Positions 1-8,253 of a stretch of 64,000 nucleotides of DNA are shown in pieces. This DNA comes from Duganella sp. BJB476 (lineage in GTDB: Bacteria > Pseudomonadota > Gammaproteobacteria > Burkholderiales > Burkholderiaceae_D): assembly GCF_003416895.1 (NCBI RefSeq), contig NZ_QVIO01000001.1:1550001-1614000 (forward strand), given 5' to 3'. A model generated the notes under the pieces. It made no database searches. It was not told the DNA's origin and saw nothing but the letters and a program-made list of their open reading frames with translations. Made by a program: the position numbers and the translations under genes. Position 1 is the first letter of the stretch. Every line of letters starts with the position of its first letter.

Positions 1-45
1 GATTGCCGCGTGGCCGATTACCTGGAACAGCAGGAGCTGACATGA
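1..45 (+). CDS. C-terminal tail of an upstream gene (truncated by window edge)
   Basis: An open frame enters from the left edge and encodes the last 14 residues DCRVADYLEQQELT before a TGA at 43-45. The stop overlaps the ATG of the next gene as ATGA, so the two are probably translationally coupled. Too little is present to identify the product. In several betaproteobacteria an MBL-fold exonuclease precedes this phosphorylase/PRPP-synthetase pair, but that is only a contextual guess. Confidence 0.5.
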   Translation, partial: DCRVADYLEQQELT

Positions 46-1586
46 AGCGAACCGCCGCCACCGATGCCGCGCTGGCGGGCGCCGCCGCGGTCGGCGGGCT
101 GAGCTTGCGCCGGCTGGGCGTCGACACCTACCAGGAACCGGTCGCCTACCTGCGCAGCGATTGCCCGGTGTGCAAATCGGAAGGCTTCGAGTCGCGCTCG
201 CGGATCGAGGTCTGGCACGGCGAACGGCATATCGTGGCCACGCTCAACGTGGTGCATGGCGACTGGATCGGGCTCGATCAGCTGGGCCTGTCCGAAGCGG
301 CCTGGCGCGCGCTGGGCGGCGGCGAGGGAGCGCCGCTGCGGGTGGCGCACGCGCAGCAGGTGGCCTCGATGTCGGCGGTGCGGGCCAAGATCTATGGCCG
401 GCCGATCGGCAGCGACGCCGCCCAGGCCATCGTGCGCGACGTGGTCGACGGCCGCTATTCCGACATCGAACTGGCGGCCCTGATCACCGCCTGTTCCGGC
501 GACCGGATGGACGTGGCCGAGACCATCGCGCTGACCCGCGCCATGGTGGCGGTGGGCCAGCGGCTGCACTGGAACAGCGAGCTGGTGGTCGACAAGCACT
601 GCGTCGGCGGCCTGCCCGGCAATCGCACCACCTTGCTGGTGGTGCCCATCGTGGCCGCCTGCGGCCTGACCATTCCGAAGACTTCGTCGCGCGCGATCAC
701 CTCGCCGGCCGGCACCGCCGACACCATGGAAACGCTGGCCCCGGTGGCGCTGGACCTGCCGGCCATGCGGCGCGTGGTGGAACGGGAGGGCGGCTGCATC
801 GCCTGGGGCGGGGCCGTCTCGCTGAGTCCGGCGGACGACATGCTGATCCGGGTCGAGCGGCCGCTGGGGCTCGACAGCGACGGCATGATGGTGGCATCGG
901 TGCTGTCGAAGAAGATAGCGGCCGGCTCCACCCACGTGGTGATCGACATTCCGGTCGGGCGCACCGCCAAGGTCCGCTCGCGGCAGGCCGCGCACGCGCT
1001 GGCGCAGCGGCTGGACGCGGTGGGTGCGGCGCTCGGCATCAACGTCAGCGTGATGCTCAGCGACGGCAGCCAGCCGGTCGGCCATGGCGTCGGCCCGGCG
1101 CTGGAGGCCTGGGACGTGCTGGCGGTGCTGCAAAACCAGACCGGCGCACCGGACGATTTGCGCCAACGCGCCTTGCAGCTGGCGGGGCGGGTGCTGGAGC
1201 TGGGCCGCAAGGCGGCGCCCGGCGACGGTGTGGCGCTGGCGCGCAGCGTGCTCGACAGCGGCGCCGCCTGGAACAAGCTGCAAGCGATCTGCGAGGCGCA
1301 GGGCGGCATGCGCACGCCGCCGCGCGCGGCCTACACCCATGTGTTGACCGCGCTGCACCACGGGCGCCTGGTCGCGATCGACAACCGCCGCCTGGCGCGA
1401 CTGGCCAAGCTGGCCGGCGCGCCGAAGTCGCCGGCGGCCGGGCTGGCGCTGCATGCGCCGCTGGGCGCCATGCTGAGCGCGGGCCAGCCGCTGCTGACGC
1501 TGCACGCCGAGTCGCCCGGCGAGCTGGCCTACGCGCTGGCGTATGCCGAGTCGCAGGACAGCATTTTTTCGATCCAGGAGGCGTGA
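42..1586 (+). CDS. Thymidine/AMP phosphorylase family protein
   Basis: This 514-residue protein is a family-II nucleoside (nucleotide) phosphorylase, expected to cleave a nucleoside or nucleotide with phosphate to give a base and a (deoxy)ribose phosphate. The phosphate-binding signature KHCVGGLPGN lies near residue 185, followed by TSSRAITSPAGTADT near 220 and a Lys-rich DSDGMMVASVLSKK segment. It is longer than E. coli DeoA (about 440 residues) and has an N-terminal extension, which resembles archaeal-type AMP phosphorylase. The ATG at 42 has an AGGAG six bases upstream. It overlaps the upstream stop (ATGA) and the next start (TGATG), so it sits in a tight operon with a PRPP-synthetase-like gene, suggesting phosphoribosyl recycling. 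Whether the substrate is thymidine or AMP cannot be decided here. Confidence 0.88.
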   Translation: MKRTAATDAALAGAAAVGGLSLRRLGVDTYQEPVAYLRSDCPVCKSEGFESRSRIEVWHGERHIVATLNVVHGDWIGLDQLGLSEAAWRALGGGEGAPLRVAHAQQVASMSAVRAKIYGRPIGSDAAQAIVRDVVDGRYSDIELAALITACSGDRMDVAETIALTRAMVAVGQRLHWNSELVVDKHCVGGLPGNRTTLLVVPIVAACGLTIPKTSSRAITSPAGTADTMETLAPVALDLPAMRRVVEREGGCIAWGGAVSLSPADDMLIRVERPLGLDSDGMMVASVLSKKIAAGSTHVVIDIPVGRTAKVRSRQAAHALAQRLDAVGAALGINVSVMLSDGSQPVGHGVGPALEAWDVLAVLQNQTGAPDDLRQRALQLAGRVLELGRKAAPGDGVALARSVLDSGAAWNKLQAICEAQGGMRTPPRAAYTHVLTALHHGRLVAIDNRRLARLAKLAGAPKSPAAGLALHAPLGAMLSAGQPLLTLHAESPGELAYALAYAESQDSIFSIQEA

Positions 1587-2479
1587 TGACTGCCATGTTG
1601 ATGGCGCTGCCCGGCGCCGAACAATTCGCCGGGCACCTGCGTGGCCATCTGGGCTGCGAAGTGGGCGAGCTGCTGGTGCACCGCTTCCCCGACGGCGAAT
1701 GCTGCCCGCAGCTGACGCCCGCCGTGGCCGGCTGCGATGTGATACTGGTCGCCGCGCTGAACCAGCCGGACCATCAAATCATGGCCGTCTACCTGAGCGC
1801 CTGCGTGGCGCGCGAGCTGGGCGCGCGCAGCGTCGGCTTGGTCGCGCCTTACCTGCCGTACATGCGCCAGGACGCCAGCTTTGCTCCTGGGCAGGGTGTC
1901 ACGGCGCGCCATTTCGCACGGCTGCTATCGGGCTGCTTCGACTGGCTGGTGACGGTCGATCCGCATCTGCACCGGTTTCACCAGCTGTCCGAGGTGTATC
2001 AGATCGCCACCGAGGTGGTCCCGGCCGCGCCGGAGATCGCCGCCTGGATCGCGGCCCGGGTGGAGCGTCCGGTGCTGGTCGGGCCGGACGAGGAAAGCGA
2101 ACAATGGGTGGGGCAGGTGGCCGCCGCCGCCGGCTGTCCCTACACCGTTTTGCGCAAGGTGCGCGGCGGCGACCGCGAGGTGAGCGTATCGCCGCCGCCC
2201 GCTGCGCTGCTGGCCGGCAGGACGCCGGTGCTGGTGGACGACATCATCTCGACCGCCCGCACCATGATCGCCGCCACACAGCAACTGAAGGCGGCCGGCT
2301 GCGCGCCGCCGGTCTGCATCGGGGTGCATGCGCTGTTCGCCGGCGCCGCCTACGCCGAGCTCGAAGCGGCCGGCGCGGGACAGATCCTCAGCTGCGACAC
2401 CGTGCCCCATGCCAGCAACGCCATCGGCATGAGCGCGCCGATAGCGGCGGCGGTGGTCCGGGCATTGCAACGCTGCTAG
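1586..2479 (+). CDS. Ribose-phosphate pyrophosphokinase (PRPP synthetase) homologue
   Basis: This 297-residue protein has the PRPP-synthetase/phosphoribosyltransferase architecture. An N-terminal phosphoribosyl domain contains TVDPHLHR, matching the TVDLHA-type motif of Prs. A C-terminal domain contains VLVDDIISTARTM near residue 217, the classical PRPP-binding loop. It is shorter and more divergent than housekeeping Prs (about 315 residues), so it is probably a paralogue. Its ATG overlaps the stop of the phosphorylase gene, so the two products are made together and probably act in one pathway, converting ribose phosphates to PRPP or the reverse. It converges with the next minus-strand gene, overlapping by 4 bp. 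Confidence 0.85.
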   Translation: MTAMLMALPGAEQFAGHLRGHLGCEVGELLVHRFPDGECCPQLTPAVAGCDVILVAALNQPDHQIMAVYLSACVARELGARSVGLVAPYLPYMRQDASFAPGQGVTARHFARLLSGCFDWLVTVDPHLHRFHQLSEVYQIATEVVPAAPEIAAWIAARVERPVLVGPDEESEQWVGQVAAAAGCPYTVLRKVRGGDREVSVSPPPAALLAGRTPVLVDDIISTARTMIAATQQLKAAGCAPPVCIGVHALFAGAAYAELEAAGAGQILSCDTVPHASNAIGMSAPIAAAVVRALQRC

Positions 2480-3246
2480 CCGCCCTTGCCATCGCCCAGG
2501 TACTTTTGATAGATCGTATTGAAGCGCCCGCTGTCTTTCAGGTGCTTGAGGCCGGCGTTGAAATCGTCGCGCACTTTTTTGTCGCGGAACACGGCGCGGT
2601 AGTCCATCGGGTTGAACTTGACAAAGCTCTGCTCCACGACCGGCTTGGGATGGAAGGTTTTGTTCAGCTTGAGTTGCAGCGTGAAATACTTGAAGATATT
2701 GCGGTCGCTGAGCACGATGTCGTAGCGTCCGCGATCGAGGGTGAGGACTTGCAGCGCCTGGTCGTTCTGCTCAAAATAATGGCCCGCCTTCTTGACGTCG
2801 TCGAGCCATTCCGGATAGCGTTTGGCGGCGCCCGCGAACGAAATGACGGTCAGGCCGCGCAGGTCGTCGGGCGTCTTGATATCCAGATGGCGTTCCTTCA
2901 GGCTGATGAAGACGTTGTCATAGAAAACCGCCGGGTCGCCGTAATAGGCGCCCCATTTCTCCATGTCTTCGCCCAGATCGGTCATCGCGGCATCGACGTC
3001 GCCGGCCTTGAACGCGACCGGGATGCGGGCGAAGGGATAGTAGTGCGGCTTCATGACGTGGCCGCGATAGGCCAGCGCTTCGCGCAGTATTTCCACTTCT
3101 ATGCCGGAATCGGTTTCGGGAAAACAGAACGGCGGTATCTTTTCGCCCATGGCCATGCGGACCGTGTCCGCGGCAGCCGGCGGACTCCATAGGCAAGCCA
3201 GCAGGGCGCTGAGCAGCACAGGGGCGATACGATGACGCGGACTCAT
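2476..3246 (-). CDS. Periplasmic solute-binding protein, SBP_bac_3 family
   Basis: This 256-residue protein starts with a signal peptide (cleavage likely after PPAAA, residue 25 or so). It continues as a family-3 extracellular solute-binding protein: the VRMAMGEKIPPFCF start strand, GIEVEILREAL, FAGAAKRYPEW, and a C-terminal GLKHLKDSGRFNTIYQKYLG typical of the family's last helix. Such orphan proteins usually bind amino acids or small organic acids, but no transporter permease is present here. It lies 12 bp downstream of the porin gene on the same strand, so the two may be co-transcribed as an outer-membrane plus periplasmic uptake pair. Confidence 0.8.
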   Translation of the reverse strand: MSPRHRIAPVLLSALLACLWSPPAAADTVRMAMGEKIPPFCFPETDSGIEVEILREALAYRGHVMKPHYYPFARIPVAFKAGDVDAAMTDLGEDMEKWGAYYGDPAVFYDNVFISLKERHLDIKTPDDLRGLTVISFAGAAKRYPEWLDDVKKAGHYFEQNDQALQVLTLDRGRYDIVLSDRNIFKYFTLQLKLNKTFHPKPVVEQSFVKFNPMDYRAVFRDKKVRDDFNAGLKHLKDSGRFNTIYQKYLGDGKGG

Positions 3247-3258
3247 GGCGTGCCCCGC

Positions 3259-4239
3259 TTAAAATTGATGCCGCATGCCAGCTGAGACCAGCCGGCGGGT
3301 GCCGCCTGGCAGCGCGGCCTGGTAGCTTGCGGCGCTGCCGTTGCGTAAATTCGAACTGACGACATACAAATTGGTCCGCTTTGAAAGTGTGTAGTAATAG
3401 CCCAGCGCCAGCTGGGTGGCATTCGCGTTGCGGATGATGCGGTCGGTCTTGTGGACCACATCGGCGGCGATCAGGCTGCGGCTAAACGGGATGCTGACGC
3501 CGACCAGCGTATCGCGGGTATCGAGGGTGGTGGCATTGCGGCTGCGCGCCAGCACCATCCAGCCCCGCAGCGGACCGAAGTCGTAATTGCCCGCCACCAG
3601 GGTGCTGCGCGCCGCCCGGACGCCGAGTGCATCGTTGGTGTCGTGATACGCCAGTTCGACATTCAACGGCCCCGCCGCATAGCCGGCATCGGCGCTGACC
3701 TGGCGATTCGCCGCGGCATTGCCGGCCACCTCGCCGGCGCCGTAGGCCAGGTCGGCATAGAAGCCTTGCAGATCCGGCAGCGAGTACTTTACCGTGTTGT
3801 CCATGCGCACACCGGAATCCTGGAACACCCGTGTCGACTCGCCCGGTCCCTTGGCATCGAAGGGATCGTTGGTGGCGATGGCGCCGAAGTAGGGCGTGAA
3901 CATCCGGCCCAGCTTGATGCTGCCGAAATTGCCGGACAGTCCAACCCAGCTCTGGCTGCCAAACGTGCGTCCGGCGAAGGATGGATTGCCGGTGTCGGCT
4001 TCGATCTGGGACTCGACCACAAAGCTGGCGCGCATGCCGCCGCCGAGGTCTTCGTCGCCTTTGATGCCGAAGCGGGAGGCCGTTTGCTGGCCGCTATTGA
4101 CCGCGGTGGTCGACTTGCCCGAGTCGCGGTCGGCGACGATGGCAAGGTCGACCACGCCATACAGGCTGACCGCGCTTTGGGCCGCAGCCTGCTGCATGAC
4201 GCAGGCCAACGGAATTAGCATCGCACGCAACATTTTCAT
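3259..4239 (-). CDS. Gram-negative porin (trimeric, betaproteobacterial type)
   Basis: This 326-residue outer-membrane protein has a signal peptide ending QQAAAQS. The canonical betaproteobacterial porin opening SAVSLYGVVDLAIV follows, then SRFGIKGDEDLGGGM, GRTFGSQSWVGLSG and GSIKLGRMFTPYF. It ends in the terminal Phe needed for Bam-dependent assembly (GMRHQF). The length is slightly below the usual 350-390, so some loops are short. It is the first gene of a possible two-gene unit with the solute-binding protein immediately downstream. Confidence 0.92.
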   Translation of the reverse strand: MKMLRAMLIPLACVMQQAAAQSAVSLYGVVDLAIVADRDSGKSTTAVNSGQQTASRFGIKGDEDLGGGMRASFVVESQIEADTGNPSFAGRTFGSQSWVGLSGNFGSIKLGRMFTPYFGAIATNDPFDAKGPGESTRVFQDSGVRMDNTVKYSLPDLQGFYADLAYGAGEVAGNAAANRQVSADAGYAAGPLNVELAYHDTNDALGVRAARSTLVAGNYDFGPLRGWMVLARSRNATTLDTRDTLVGVSIPFSRSLIAADVVHKTDRIIRNANATQLALGYYYTLSKRTNLYVVSSNLRNGSAASYQAALPGGTRRLVSAGMRHQF

Positions 4240-4349
4240 GTTTGGTCTCCGGCTAAGACGCAGGGAGCGGCTTTATTGGTTTTACGTTACACCGTGTAGT
4301 GATGGCGATCAAGTATTCAGCGAGGAAAGTGTTGCGCGCCTTCAGAATT

Positions 4350-5351
4350 TCACTTCGTGATCATGTCGGAGGGGACTGTGATGCCAAAGTGCTTGATCAG
4401 TTTGAAGTCGAAGGCTACGCCTATCCTGGCCGGCGTCTCGGCCGGAATCGCGGCTATGGGCTCGCCGGCGAGCAAGCGGGCGATCATTTTTCCCGCTTGT
4501 TGCCCCATGCCTGGCAGCGATGGGTAGATGCACATGGTCGCGCCCCAGCCCGCGCCGGCATCCGGTTCAATGATGCCGACCAGTGGTTTGTTCGCATGTT
4601 TTGCCATCGTGCGCGCAAACTCCGGATTGATCCCCATCTGATCGTTCGGTGCGAGAAACAGGTCGACCTGGCTGTTCAGCTCTTCGATCAGCGGCACGGA
4701 TTGCATAGCCATGCGTTGCGTGCCGTTGTCCCCCCTGACGAACTTGACGCTCCGGTAGATGATCTTCAAATCCTTAAACTCCGGCTCACTGGCCAGCAGC
4801 TTTTCCAGCCATGCACGGTAGCTCACCGACTGCGGCATGTCGCCATGAATCAGGCCGATGGTACGGGCACGCGGCATGAGCCGCCGTACGAATCGCAAGC
4901 GATCCTTGACCGGCACTGGGAAAGAAACGCCGGTGATATTCCTGGTCGGCGCCATGCCGAAACCGTCGACCAATCCCAGGCCGACCGGATCGGTGACCGA
5001 AGCGAAGACGAAACGGCTGTTCGGGTGCTCGGCCGCAATTTTTACAAATGCCTGGGCCGCGATGGTGCCGGCGATATACACCACGTCAAAGCTCGCTCCA
5101 TGCTTGAGTTCCCAGATGTGCGTGGCCGCGCCCTCGAACTGTGAGAGCGAATAGCGCTCGACTTCAAGGTTACGCCCGACGACGAAGCCGTAGCCGGCAA
5201 GCGAATCGAGCATGGCGCCCGTGATGGTGATATACGGCTCTGTCCTTTGTGTATCGACGACCAGCAGTCGCCGGACCGGCGCGGCGGAGGCGCCGAACGG
5301 CAAGCATGCCAATAACAGTGGTAATGCAATGATGGTACGGCGAGCGCTCAT
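4350..5351 (-). CDS. ABC transporter substrate-binding-like protein (ABC_sub_bind family)
   Basis: The 333-residue product has a signal peptide (LPLLLACLPFGASA) and then a two-lobed periplasmic-binding fold of the ABC_sub_bind/TrpX type, with ARTIGLIHGD, SVPLIEELNSQVDLFLAPND and NKPLVGIIEPDAGAGWGATM. I chose the ATG at 5351 because GGAGGA lies about seven bases upstream; an in-frame ATG at 5357 and a longer frame are less well supported. No permease or ATPase is adjacent. It is divergent from the beta-galactosidase gene across a roughly 180-bp spacer. Confidence 0.75.
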   Translation of the reverse strand: MSARRTIIALPLLLACLPFGASAAPVRRLLVVDTQRTEPYITITGAMLDSLAGYGFVVGRNLEVERYSLSQFEGAATHIWELKHGASFDVVYIAGTIAAQAFVKIAAEHPNSRFVFASVTDPVGLGLVDGFGMAPTRNITGVSFPVPVKDRLRFVRRLMPRARTIGLIHGDMPQSVSYRAWLEKLLASEPEFKDLKIIYRSVKFVRGDNGTQRMAMQSVPLIEELNSQVDLFLAPNDQMGINPEFARTMAKHANKPLVGIIEPDAGAGWGATMCIYPSLPGMGQQAGKMIARLLAGEPIAAIPAETPARIGVAFDFKLIKHFGITVPSDMITK

Positions 5352-5531
5352 ATACATTCCTCCGATCATTGCAATAATACTCTGTTCCGTGCGGCCTTCA
5401 AATCGTAAGAAAACTTTCGCCATACGTTTCGCTTTTCAGAAAATATATTTCGCTATTGACGCAATTGCTTTCGTTATGGTCTTATGTTTACGTTTCAATC
5501 CTTTCGGGAGACTGCATTGCAATACAAAAAC

Positions 5532-7352
5532 ATGAAACGACTTGCCGCACTGGGCATCATGATGACGGCACTGGGCGCTCAGGCGGCCGCGCCACATTTT
5601 TCCGTGGCGGGAGATCACTTCGAGCTGGACGGCAAGCCCTACGTCATCCGCGCCGGGGAAATGCACTATGCCCGCATTCCCCGCGCATTCTGGCGCGAGC
5701 GCTTGCAGCAGGTGCGGGCCATGGGCCTCAATACTGTCACCACCTACGTTTTCTGGAATTTGCATGAACCCGAACCGGGCCACTTTGACTTCAGCGACAA
5801 CCTGGACCTCGCCGCCTTCATCCGCACCGCGCGCGAGGTCGGCTTGAATGTGGTGCTGCGACCCGGCCCCTATGTCTGCGCCGAGCTGGACTTCGGCGGC
5901 TTTCCCGCCTGGCTGCTGCGCACGCCGGGCTTGCGGGTGCGCAGCATGGATCCGCGCTTCCTCGAAGCGACGGCGCGCTACTTCAAGCGCGTGCAACAGG
6001 AAGTGGCGCCGCTGCTGTCCACGCGCGGCGGCCCGATCCTGATGACGCAGGTGGAGAACGAGTACGGCTCCTACGGCGAAGACCACGCCTACATGGCCAC
6101 CATCCAGAAACAGCTGATCGACGCCGGTTTCGATCTGCCACTGTTCACGTCGGATGGCCCCGACCCAACGCTGCTCGACCGCGGCACTTTGCCTGGCCTG
6201 ACGCCAGTGGTCAATTTCAACGGCACGGTGGATGAGGTGAAGGACGCCTTCGCGCAGTTGGCCGCCTTCCGCCCGAACACGCCGCGCATGGCCGGAGAAT
6301 ACTGGGCCGGCTGGTTCGACCATTGGGGCGAGCGCCGCCATCAGGTCAGCCCCAAGCTGGCCGGCGACGCGGTGGACTGGATGCTGGGGCAGGGCATCTC
6401 CTTCAATCTGTACATGGCGCACGGCGGCACCAGCTTCGGCTGGCAGCCCGGCGCCAACGGCCACGGCACGACTTATCAGCCGGATACCACCAGCTACGAT
6501 TACGACGCCGCCATCGACGAAGCTGGCCGGCCCACGCCCAAGTTCTACGCCATTCGCGCCGCGATAGAACGCCATCTGGCGCCTGGCGAACGTCTGCCGG
6601 ACCTGCCCACGCAGACCGCCACCATCGCCGTACCGCGCTTCACATTGGACGAATCCGTGGCGCTGGTCGATGCGCTGCCCAAGCCGATTGCATCCCATCT
6701 GGCCCGCAATATGGAAGCGTATGGACAGGGCTACGGCCTCATCGTCTACCGCAAGCGCTTTGCCGAGGGTGCGTCCGGCAAGCTGGATCTGGGTGCGGTC
6801 CGCGACTACGCCCATGTGCTGGCGGACGGCGCCACCTTCGCCACGCTGGATCGCCGGCGCGACGAGCATGTGACGGAGCTTGAGCTTGCGGCGGGCAGCA
6901 CGCTGGATGTGGTGGTCGAGAACATGGGCCGCGTCAATTTTGGTCCGATGTTGGCGGACGAGCGCAAGGGTCTGACGCGCTCCGTGTCGCTGGGCGACAA
7001 GCCGCTGCTGGACTGGGAAGTGTTCCCCATGCCGCTGGCCGATGTGTCCGGACTGCGCTTTGCGCGTGGTGCGCCGGCGAAGCGCGGCCCCACTTTCTGG
7101 CGCGGTCATTTCAGCACCAGCGCGAGCGGCAGCACCTTCCTCGACACGCGCGCGCTCGGCAAAGGCCACGTCTGGGTCAACGGCCACCACCTCGGGCGCT
7201 ATTGGCGCATCGGTCCGCAACAAAGCCTGTTCCTGCCTGCACCGTGGCTACGCCAGGGGGACAACGAAATCGTCATTCTCGACATGGACGGCGCAGCGGA
7301 AGCGCCAAGCGTGCAGGGCTTGCGCGATCCGGTGTTCGCCACGCCGGGCTGA
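5532..7352 (+). CDS. Secreted beta-galactosidase, glycoside hydrolase family 35
   Basis: This 606-residue protein has a signal peptide (ALGIMMTALGAQAAA) and then the GH35 TIM barrel. The catalytic acid/base is E177 in VENEYGSYG and the nucleophile is E256 in MAGEYWAGWFDHWG. Further GH35 marks are RAGEMHYARIPR near the N-terminus, RPGPYVCAELDFGGFPAWL, and MAHGGTSFGWQPGAN. C-terminal jelly-roll domains end with GHVWVNGHHLGRYW, which is typical of the family. It should release terminal beta-galactose from oligosaccharides in the periplasm or outside. The ATG at 5532 gives the best signal peptide; an upstream in-frame ATG at 5484 is possible and neither has a strong ribosome-binding site. Confidence 0.92.
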   Translation: MKRLAALGIMMTALGAQAAAPHFSVAGDHFELDGKPYVIRAGEMHYARIPRAFWRERLQQVRAMGLNTVTTYVFWNLHEPEPGHFDFSDNLDLAAFIRTAREVGLNVVLRPGPYVCAELDFGGFPAWLLRTPGLRVRSMDPRFLEATARYFKRVQQEVAPLLSTRGGPILMTQVENEYGSYGEDHAYMATIQKQLIDAGFDLPLFTSDGPDPTLLDRGTLPGLTPVVNFNGTVDEVKDAFAQLAAFRPNTPRMAGEYWAGWFDHWGERRHQVSPKLAGDAVDWMLGQGISFNLYMAHGGTSFGWQPGANGHGTTYQPDTTSYDYDAAIDEAGRPTPKFYAIRAAIERHLAPGERLPDLPTQTATIAVPRFTLDESVALVDALPKPIASHLARNMEAYGQGYGLIVYRKRFAEGASGKLDLGAVRDYAHVLADGATFATLDRRRDEHVTELELAAGSTLDVVVENMGRVNFGPMLADERKGLTRSVSLGDKPLLDWEVFPMPLADVSGLRFARGAPAKRGPTFWRGHFSTSASGSTFLDTRALGKGHVWVNGHHLGRYWRIGPQQSLFLPAPWLRQGDNEIVILDMDGAAEAPSVQGLRDPVFATPG

Positions 7353-7461
7353 TGCGCCGCCCGCCTGGTGCGGGCTGTTCGTCAGCCTGCCTTGGACAGT
7401 GGTCGTGGCGTGCCGCGCAACACCAATTGTGCCGTGGGAGCTTTGCTGCAATAATGGGCAC

Positions 7462-8253
7462 ATGACAACCACCGCCCCCTCCACCGGCACAACGTCCGAT
7501 TTCGCGGCGTTGAACGGGGACGACAGTCCCGGCGTGGCGGCGGACAGGCGCGAGAATGGACCGTTGCGACAGTTCGTGCCCAGGACCGCCGACGAGCATC
7601 TGGAACCCGCCCGAGGCGATGGCGACCAGGTGGTGACCAGCGGGATGTGCCTGGGGTCGATCGCTGAGGCGACCGGCCACTTCTGGGAAACCCTTCAAGA
7701 GCTACCGGCGAACAAGGACGTGTTGCAGGGACACCGCGACGCGCACGTGTTGCGGGAAGGCGACCGGATCACCGTGCCTCCGCTCAAGGCAAAGGAAGAG
7801 GCTTGCGCGGTGAACCGGCGCCACCGCTTTCGCCGAAAGGGCGTGCCGGAGAAGCTGCGGCTGCGCATGGTCGACATTTCCGAGGTCATGGCGAATCAGC
7901 CGTACATCCTTGTGGTGAACGGGGAGCGCCGGGACGGGACGACCGACCCGGACGGATTGCTTGATGAGTGGATTGCGCCGGGCGCACAAAGCGCGACTCT
8001 GTACATCGGTGACGACACATACGAGCTACAGTTGGGCGCCCTGCAACCCGCGTCGACCTTGCCCGGGGCTATGGCGCACCTGCTGAACCTCGGCTACCTG
8101 TCCGAGGCAACCGAGGTGGAAGAGCAGATCCGCACGGCAATCGGCGCGTTCCAGGTGGACCGCTTCCTGGAGCCGACCTTTGCGCTGGACGAGACGACCG
8201 TCGCCGCGATCGAGGCGCAATACACACATTGGAGTGCGACAGCGAATGCCTAA
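7462..8253 (+). CDS. LysM / peptidoglycan-binding-like protein of a T6SS-type accessory cluster
   Basis: The 263-residue product has no signal peptide. After a polar N-terminus it contains a LysM-like segment (MCLGSIAEATGHFWETL through VLREGDRITVPP), then the HRFRRKGVPEKLRLRM linker that I associate with LysM proteins in T6SS effector loci. A C-terminal helical segment (HLLNLGYL, RTAIGAFQVD, DETTVAAIEAQY) resembles peptidoglycan-binding domain 1. It overlaps the following large gene by 8 bp, so the two are probably co-translated. The start is uncertain because there is no clear ribosome-binding site. Inference: a loading or structural accessory for the neighbouring large protein. Confidence 0.7.
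   Translation: MTTTAPSTGTTSDFAALNGDDSPGVAADRRENGPLRQFVPRTADEHLEPARGDGDQVVTSGMCLGSIAEATGHFWETLQELPANKDVLQGHRDAHVLREGDRITVPPLKAKEEACAVNRRHRFRRKGVPEKLRLRMVDISEVMANQPYILVVNGERRDGTTDPDGLLDEWIAPGAQSATLYIGDDTYELQLGALQPASTLPGAMAHLLNLGYLSEATEVEEQIRTAIGAFQVDRFLEPTFALDETTVAAIEAQYTHWSATANA

Noticed and set aside
5436..7223. 595-residue open frame on the minus strand across the beta-galactosidase gene.
   Set aside because: It is antisense to an intact GH35 enzyme and has the composition of a reversed GC-rich frame, with no recognisable domain.
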